Shown here: positions 58,275 through 64,000 of the stretch, in pieces
Numbering within the stretch: the stretch's first letter is position 1
How the letters are laid out: each line of letters starts with the position of its first letter
Assembly (NCBI RefSeq): GCF_024763615.1
Contig: NC_077224.1
Coordinates: 53,020,712 to 53,084,711 of the forward strand
DNA: 64,000 nt
Source of the DNA: Phlebotomus papatasi
Taxonomy: Eukaryota; Arthropoda; Insecta; Diptera; Psychodidae
Reading direction: 5' to 3'
Notes under the pieces: model-generated
The model's input: the letters and a program-made list of their open reading frames with translations, nothing else
The model's database searches: none
Told to the model about the DNA's origin: nothing
Position numbers and translations under genes: made by a program

Positions 58275-58484
58275 GGTTAAGTGCCTATACTTTACACGGT
58301 CCCAAGCTTTACAATGACTAAATTTTTCGTATGTTTTTTAATAAATGTGACTCATCTCAACCGTATTTTAAAAACTAAAGTGTCTTGTCTTTAAAATATA
58401 TACAGAGTCGCATTTGTTCAGAAACATAGCAAAAATTTAGTCATTATAAAGCTTGGGACCGTTCAAAGCATGGGCACTTTCCCC
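58275..58484. mobile_element. TA-flanked MITE, family E copy 1 (CCATGCTTTG-ACGGTCCCAAGC ends)
   Basis: Left GGTTAAGTGCCTATACTTTA then CACGGTCCCAAGCTTTAC; inward-read right GGGGAAAGTGCCCATGCTTT then GAACGGTCCCAAGCTTTATA. TA at 58273-58274 and 58485-58486. 210 bp. Confidence 0.85.
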
Positions 58485-58486
58485 TA

Positions 58487-59165
58487 TAGGGTACCATTAC
58501 CGTACCCTTAAAGCAGAGTTTAACTACCTAACATGCTTATTAAAGCCTAATAATTCCGAAAATGTATCCAAGGTGTCAATCTTTATTAACAATTAAACTC
58601 AGATTGTTAAGACTTTTTGGGTTACTACTCTATTGTAATCCTTTATTAAAGTTTATAAAAAGAGCAATTTAATCTCGAATTTAATTCCTCTATAGCGAAC
58701 AAAATTATGAAAATCCCAAAAGTCGAAGACATTCAAATACAAGTATAAAGATTTCCTGCCTAATGGAATTTTAGCTCTTTCCATCGATGAAACCAATGGA
58801 AAATGCTTATTTCCAGAAACTATGTGCAGAATTTGAGGAATTAAGAAAAATTCCACTGTTCCTAAAAGCCGCCGAAAAAGGTATTTCCATATCTCATCTC
58901 ACATTTTCACATTGCTAGCATTGCTCAATGGGCGGTCTCCAGATGAGGAGGAATACAAAAAAAACGAAGGATTGGGATTTGAATTAAGTTCACAGCTTTG
59001 CATGATACACGATGCAATTGGGTGAAAAAATTTCAATTTATCATGTTCGCTCAGCATCCACATCCATGATACCAGACTTTTCTGGGGTACCTTTCCTTGA
59101 ATCTGCATGGTATGGATTCTCCGCTCTGTCGCACCACCCACATCAGATGACATAATTTGCATATC
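58487..59165. other. Region downstream of a possible - strand exon
   Basis: An 88-codon - strand frame (59162-58899) continues in the same frame after the stop of the exon below; it contains a GTACCC donor-like site after ATTCAAGGAAAG. No polyadenylation signal recognised nearby. No domain recognised. Confidence 0.25.
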
Positions 59166-59405
59166 TCAGCATTGTGACGTGAATTCAATGGGATAACACG
59201 TCCTCATGGATCCGGGAATGATTTCTGCCGTATAAGGGTCAGAGGCCATACCGCCAAATCCGAACACACAGATGATCTCTTGCATCGCCATGGGCTCCAT
59301 GGGTTCACAATTGATTGACATTTCTGTCGGGATGGGTGAGGGTTGAAGGATGTAATCTCGTTGGAACACTCTCGGGTAAAATATTGAAGGAAAAATTATC
59401 TGCTG
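59166..59405 (-). CDS. Possible exon of an unknown gene, 79 codons
   Basis: Follows a GGGACTAG acceptor-like site and runs open to TGA 59168-59166. The middle reads NCEPMEPMAMQEIICVFGFG and the end TCYPIEFTSQC, with balanced codon use unlike the AT-rich chance frames of this window. Upstream on the - strand a pyrimidine-rich acceptor (TTTTCTGAGTTTTCAG near 59593) begins another open stretch. No family recognised. Four stops would interrupt a single continuous reading from 59590 to 59110, so this is either multi-exon, decayed, or not coding. Confidence 0.22.
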   Translation of the reverse strand, partial: QQIIFPSIFYPRVFQRDYILQPSPIPTEMSINCEPMEPMAMQEIICVFGFGGMASDPYTAEIIPGSMRTCYPIEFTSQC

Positions 59406-61348
59406 CTAGTCCCATCTCGTAGGGCATTGGTACAAATGATATTTTATTGGGATTGATGTGTTTGAACTTTTGCGAGAATAATTCATCGTTTTCTAACATA
59501 AAACGGAATATTTATTTCCACTTCAACAGGGACAGAAATCCATCTCATTTGAAAATGTTGTAGATAATGTAGTTGGAAAGGGTGCGACAAGACTGAAAAC
59601 TCAGAAAATCAAAATTTAAGAGTTCTAAAGACAAAACACAAATATTAAATTCCTTTCTACAATCGTTGTACATGTTCTATACAGATTGTATTGAATCCTA
59701 AGATTGTGTCAAAGAAGACACTATCATTATATTTAAATTAAAAAAAAATAACAATTTGCCCTAAAGATTTACCGGTGATTTTTTACGAAACCGATTAGTC
59801 TTACAAGAATATTCCGATTTCTGTCAAAATCTCTGACATCTCTACTATAAAACTCTTCAACCTTCAGATTTCTATGATCATCAAAGAACAATAAAAACAA
59901 GAATTAGTCGATTTTTTTAAAGAATAGTCTAAATTTGAATTAATAGAATATTCTATAAATTTGATTTCGGCCGAACCGTTGCTGAACTTTAGTGTTGATT
60001 AAAAAAATCAAATAAAAATAAAATATTTCGGTTTTTACAAAGCATTCAATTTTCGGTCAATTAAAAGTTTTTTTTTAATATCTAGTTTCGAGTTATATGC
60101 CCTACTACATTTAAATAATAATCACTACGATTCCGTATTCTAGATAGTTTTCAAAAGACTTCTTATTATGGCTAAATGAAGTTCAGAATTAGATAGAGAA
60201 TTAGATAAAGATCTATTCTATAGTTTTAGGTAAAAACCCTATATAAAAAAATACAAATTATAAATATTTTTTCATAAGTTTTTCACAAAATCTATCCTTA
60301 AGTGGTCGACATAGGGTACTTTATCTTACTCATCTGGACTTTTAATGCTCACAAAACAAAACAAAAATTGTAGGACTATAAGTTCGCAAAAAAGCTATGA
60401 AAAACCCATAATAGCCTGTGTTGGATGATACATTTACAAAGCCCTCAAATCTAAGATTTGACCATATTATCACCTAACTCCCTATTTCATTTATTATTGG
60501 ACAAGTTTTTTCGGTAAATTTTGCGTTAGGATTGGATTTTAAAGTCGCATACATTTAATTTTACAAAATCACTACACTTGCAGATATTTTTTAATTACAA
60601 GACTTTCAGAAACTGGGCTGCATCTCTGGTCGAAGTGGTTCGAGTGATTCGAAGCCAGCGTTACAGAAAAAAAAATATTAAAGTTAAATATTAGAGCTTC
60701 GTAATTGAAAAGTAATTTATATCCCAAAATCGACTTTTGCGTTAGGTCACCCAAAAATAAGAATTTACTAATTTTTGCCGTTTTTAATTTTAAAGATAAT
60801 GAACAGGCTCAATGTACATTCAAGGGGACCTTTCCGGTATTTGCCAGTGGAAACGGTCACCCTAAGATGAAAACACTTTTTTTTCGTTTTGGCCAGAACT
60901 TTCAGTACCAATATGAATCTTCTTCATTGGATAAAAGGGCATCAGCATTTATTTAACAACAAATTTTATATTAAAAAAAAATCTGAAAATTTTAAATTGG
61001 CATTGTATAAATGAGAAGTAAAAACTTAAAATTGAGCAGTAACAAAAAATTGAAACAGTGATATTATCGTCTAAATTTTGGTAAAGGGAAAATAAAGGAC
61101 TTTTCATTCTATCCGTAACAATTTTAAATGATAAATATATAAATTAGACCCATTTTTGTAAAGATTTAAGTTTTTTACTGACCATAATTAGATATTTTAC
61201 TACTCATTTTTAATTATTCTACTGCCCATTTTGAATTTTTTACTGCTTGTTTGTTTTTTTTTTGTCTTTTAAATTTGACGAAATTTTGACAAAAACTTTT
61301 TCCAATATCTAAAAGCCTTATTCGAGAAAACAAGAGATCAACAACAGG
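59406..61348. other. No supported gene; AT-rich with poly-T/A arms
   Basis: 60.99-61.28 kb contains TTTTACTGCCCATTTTGAATT-type units resembling the low-complexity arms at 22.6 and 23.5 kb. Otherwise unremarkable. Confidence 0.35.
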
Positions 61349-61350
61349 TA

Positions 61351-61556
61351 GGGGAAAGTAACCATGCTTTGTACGATCCTAAGCTTTATAATGTCCAAAT
61401 TTTTTCTGTGTTTTTCAATAAATGTGACTCATCGCACTTATGTTTAAAGAACTAGCCCTGTTTTAAAATATATTGGGGACTCACATTTATTCAGAAACAT
61501 TATAAATTTTAGTCATTAGGAAGCGTGAGACCATGCAAAGCATGGGAACTTTCCCC
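61351..61556. mobile_element. TA-flanked MITE, family E copy 2
   Basis: GGGGAAAGTAACCATGCTTT at the left, inward-read right GGGGAAAGTTCCCATGCTTT; TA at 61349-61350 and 61557-61558. 206 bp. It lies immediately 3' of the proposed secreted-protein gene. Confidence 0.87.
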
Positions 61557-61579
61557 TAATAAAAATTCATTTACATTAT

Positions 61580-61585
61580 TTTATT
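61580..61585 (-). terminator. AATAAA polyadenylation signal
   Basis: AATAAA on the - strand 71 nt after the TGA stop of the proposed secreted-protein gene. Confidence 0.4.
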
Positions 61586-61655
61586 GGAATATTTTATCTA
61601 ATTTTTAAAACAATATTTATGGAACATTCATCTTTAAAGTAAAGTCTAGGACTCT

Positions 61656-62005
61656 TCAGACTGTCTTTTTGTATAATCTTACTTTTCCTTTACAGTGTAA
61701 AGACTTCTTTGTGAATTTGTTTTGCTGAAGATATACAACGCCGGTGTTTGGCGGACTTTCCTCGTGGCCTTTTACATAAGCAAATATTATTGGATTATTA
61801 ATCTTCAATTTGCAGCAGTCAAGTTGAAGTGATATAGCTTTTATGGGCGATAATGGAGTTCTCCCAGTGTAAGTGACACTGCCTCCTTTTATTCTTGCTT
61901 GTGCGTCAACTATGCACTTCTCAAACAATTTATTTTTCTCTTCTCACCCTCCAAACCCAGAAGCATCACAAGGAGACTCAATATATTGCACAGCCCCATT
62001 CTCAT
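61656..62005 (-). CDS. Small secreted protein, two exons, function unknown
   Basis: Proposed exons 62005-61948 and 61885-61656 (288 nt, 95 aa). Exon 1 encodes a signal peptide (MRMGLCNILSLLVMLLGLE: basic start, Leu-rich core). The donor is GG/GTGAGA; the 62-nt intron is of usual dipteran size but its acceptor (ATAAAAG/GAG) lacks a pyrimidine tract. An alternative acceptor 12 nt earlier also keeps frame and adds ARIK. Exon 2 reads GGSVTYTGRTPLSPIKAISL, then LDCCKLKIN, a PPNTGVVYLQQN stretch and LHCKGK; three cysteines. A strong donor-like AAA/GTAAGA near the end means more exons are possible. A TATA box 41 nt before the ATG and an AATAAA 71 nt past the stop support a compact complete gene. No family recognised. 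Confidence 0.4.
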
Positions 62006-62039
62006 ATGAAAACAGGGAAGTGAATGTTTCACCCCTTTC

Positions 62040-62046
62040 CTTATAG
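62040..62046 (-). promoter_or_regulatory. TATA box of the small secreted-protein gene
   Basis: CTATAAG on the - strand, with an initiator-like TTCACTT (A at about 62021) 25 nt downstream and the ATG 16 nt after that: a very short 5' leader, as in many insect secretory genes such as chorion genes. Confidence 0.4.
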
Positions 62047-63841
62047 AATCCCACCACGGGACTCGTACATTATCCAAGGAAGGAAGACGTTGCCACTGCA
62101 ATTTTGCAGTGCTGCTCCTTCATCTACAGCCACCTTCCGGGATGACGGCTCCACGAGAGCGATATATTTAGTCTTGGGAATGTCCCCGAAGGAGATGCAC
62201 CTCAAGTTGAGATAAATTATTATTTTGTCGTAAAAATTCCCATGACACATTTTTCATCATTTGTCAAAAGGTGCTTTTCCTTTACATACCCCATGGAGGT
62301 CAAATTGATCATCACATTTGCAAACTTTTGCTTTTTCATCCAATTTGCGTCAAGTGGTTGCAATATTTTCTGTATACACCCATAACCAAGGAGTACCTTT
62401 TAGTTGCAATTCTTGCAGAGAAAGTCACTATTTAGTTCAAAAAAAAAAAAAATTGAAAAGTTGAGAAAGTTGACGAGAACATCTCAATGATCTTTCCAAT
62501 TTAATGAGCTGAAATTGAGACAGAAAATCAAGAGGAAAACTTTTCTCAGTGTGTCCACATGACATTTCACCAACCATTCTGGTTTTGTCCAAAAAGGGAA
62601 TGTCAACGGTAGTAAAAGTTTTATGGGTGGTACTTCTCGTATCTCATTCACCAAAAACCCATTACCACGCCGTTTATATCAATCTTTAAATTTCCATCTA
62701 GAACTGAACAGGGATAGCAGCATTCCAAAAGCAGGTGTTGAGAACTTTACACACAGAGATTATTTTACACGAATACCGTATGAGTCGTGGATGAGTGGCA
62801 AGTAATATGGAGAATGGAAATGTGAAGTTGCAGAGATTTATTGCAGCATATTAATTATACAGGGAGTTTTTGATGTGCTAAAGTTTCAAATTGAGTTTTA
62901 CACACGTTAATCATTCCACATGTACTGCTACAAATTTTAAACAATCTGGTAAAGTCTATTTTCTTAACTTCTTACTATTATTTTTTATTATTTCCGTAGG
63001 GATGATTAGCTTAGAAATTTCTAAGCTAAAATACTTGTATTATCTTAAAGTCCATTGAGACATGTTGGGCTATTGGGACAGGTTCCACCTGAATATCTAA
63101 GTAATAATACTGAAATATTAATTAATAGCATTAGTATAAATTATTTAAAGAACACAGGCATGGCCTTGGGTAATATACCGGACACTGCGTCGTAGAAGAA
63201 ATATAATATCGTTTACTTTGTGGTAAACATCCTACAACAAAACCTTTTCTACGGCATCCCATTCGTAGAGGTGACGCTTTTTCTAGTGTTTGACATGTTC
63301 GACCAATATGCAACCTATTAAAATTAAAAAATAAATAAATAAAAATTTGCGAAATTTATAAAGAAAGGAATTGGACGGTATTAAAAGCATTTATCTTACA
63401 GAGAAACTGTAGGCAAATTCTCTATTGTAATATTAAGGCAGACAGATTCCATCTGGAAAATTTCCCATAAGGTCTATTGAACCATTCAATATTTACGGAA
63501 ATTGAGAAAACAATTCATTTTTTGAGAATATTATTGCAATACAGTGACTAAAAATTTGTTGAACTTTACTTCAGTCAAAAGCAAGATTGGAAAGTTTTTT
63601 TTTCACATTCTTCGTGTGTTTTACTGAAAATAGACTAAATTTTAAACTGCCCCAAATATCTCATTCCGATTTTTATGCTTAAGTACGTATTGGGTTTTTC
63701 ACATCAAAGTTTCACTAAAACAATTTTAATTAAAATTTATCTAAAGTTGAAAGGACTTTGTGGTAACAGTACTAAATAAATCAAGCAGTTTGAACCAATC
63801 CTGAGCAATGGATTTGTAATGGGGTCTCGAGCCCATGATAT
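62047..63841. other. Intergenic; no supported gene
   Basis: A 69-codon - strand frame at 62250-62041 (NLRCISFGDIPKTKYIALVE) overlaps the promoter above and has no clear role. The rest has chance frames only. Confidence 0.35.
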
Positions 63842-63988
63842 TCAATTTAGCAGCCCAGGCTTGTAAATCCTCCGCCACTTCCAGAAGGTGTTCGGTTCGT
63901 GGCTTCGCGGTCAAACCCAGGACGCTCCAAGGAAAAATCCTGAATTTAATTCAGCCACCTTGCTTTAGGTCTGCCCCGAGGTCGAGGT
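63842..63988 (-). pseudogene. Decayed LINE ORF2 C-terminus
   Basis: On the - strand from 63988: RPRGRPKARWLN, a stop, IQDFSLERPGFDREATNRT, then a one-base frameshift to FWKWRRIYKPGLLN and a stop. The RPRGRPK-RW signature followed by A-NR--W is the usual tail after the reverse transcriptase in several LINE clades (RTE/CR1-like). Only about 49 residues lie in the window and both a stop and a frameshift are present, so it is a dead copy. It is unrelated to the intact Jockey element at 16-22 kb. Confidence 0.5.
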
Positions 63989-64000
63989 TTTTTTCATAAT

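Overview
The window is animal nuclear DNA, most likely from an insect and plausibly a nematoceran fly. It is AT-rich, has one clear spliced gene with GT-AG introns, an intact Jockey-clade retrotransposon, PIF/Harbinger remnants and very many short non-autonomous DNA transposons (MITEs). I see no bacterial operon structure, rRNA, functional tRNA or CRISPR array. The species call is inference from composition and transposon content only.

Genes. The one confidently protein-coding host gene is an EPHX4-like membrane-anchored epoxide hydrolase (alpha/beta hydrolase) on the + strand, with three coding exons at 5946-6143, 6244-6368 and 9863-10556 (338 aa). Its second intron (3.5 kb) is full of repeats. 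A compact two-exon gene for a small secreted protein is proposed on the - strand at 62005-61656, with a TATA box, signal peptide and AATAAA. A possible further - strand exon lies at 59405-59166. A canonical recursive (ratchet) splice site on the - strand near 44.41 kb suggests that part of the window may lie inside a very long intron of a - strand gene whose exons are mostly outside the window.

Mobile DNA. 16.3-22.2 kb is a full-length Jockey-type LINE on the - strand. Its gag ORF with three zinc knuckles and its endonuclease/RT ORF are coupled by a TAATG stop-start. It has a 1.7 kb 3' UTR made largely of degenerate ~300-bp tandem units, and an apparently perfect 12-bp target-site duplication. 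12.76-13.82 kb is a deleted PIF/Harbinger element with TTA duplications that keeps the N-terminus of the transposase and, convergently, the N-terminus of the MADF partner protein. Around these are at least seven MITE families flanked by TA whose termini begin with a GGG-like run, two 0.92 kb copies of one such family in inverted orientation (26.7 and 41.4 kb), a TA-flanked CACTGAGAGAAA family, several palindromic elements flanked by TAA or of unknown type, a tRNA-derived SINE, a compound dispersed repeat, and two classes of minisatellite organised as inverted arms. The right edge carries a decayed LINE C-terminus.

Layout: 0-5.7 kb repeats and intergenic; 5.8-10.7 kb epoxide hydrolase; 10.7-16.3 kb intergenic plus Harbinger; 16.3-22.2 kb Jockey; 22.3-34.5 kb dense nested repeats; 34.5-41.4 kb repeat-poor with a GC-richer block at 36.7-37.2 kb; 41.4-58.5 kb repeats again; 58.5-62.0 kb possible - strand genes; 62-64 kb intergenic and LINE tail. 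Apart from the retrotransposon's own two proteins, the genes do not form an evident functional unit. The most unusual material is the transposon architecture and two strong pre-miRNA-like hairpins.
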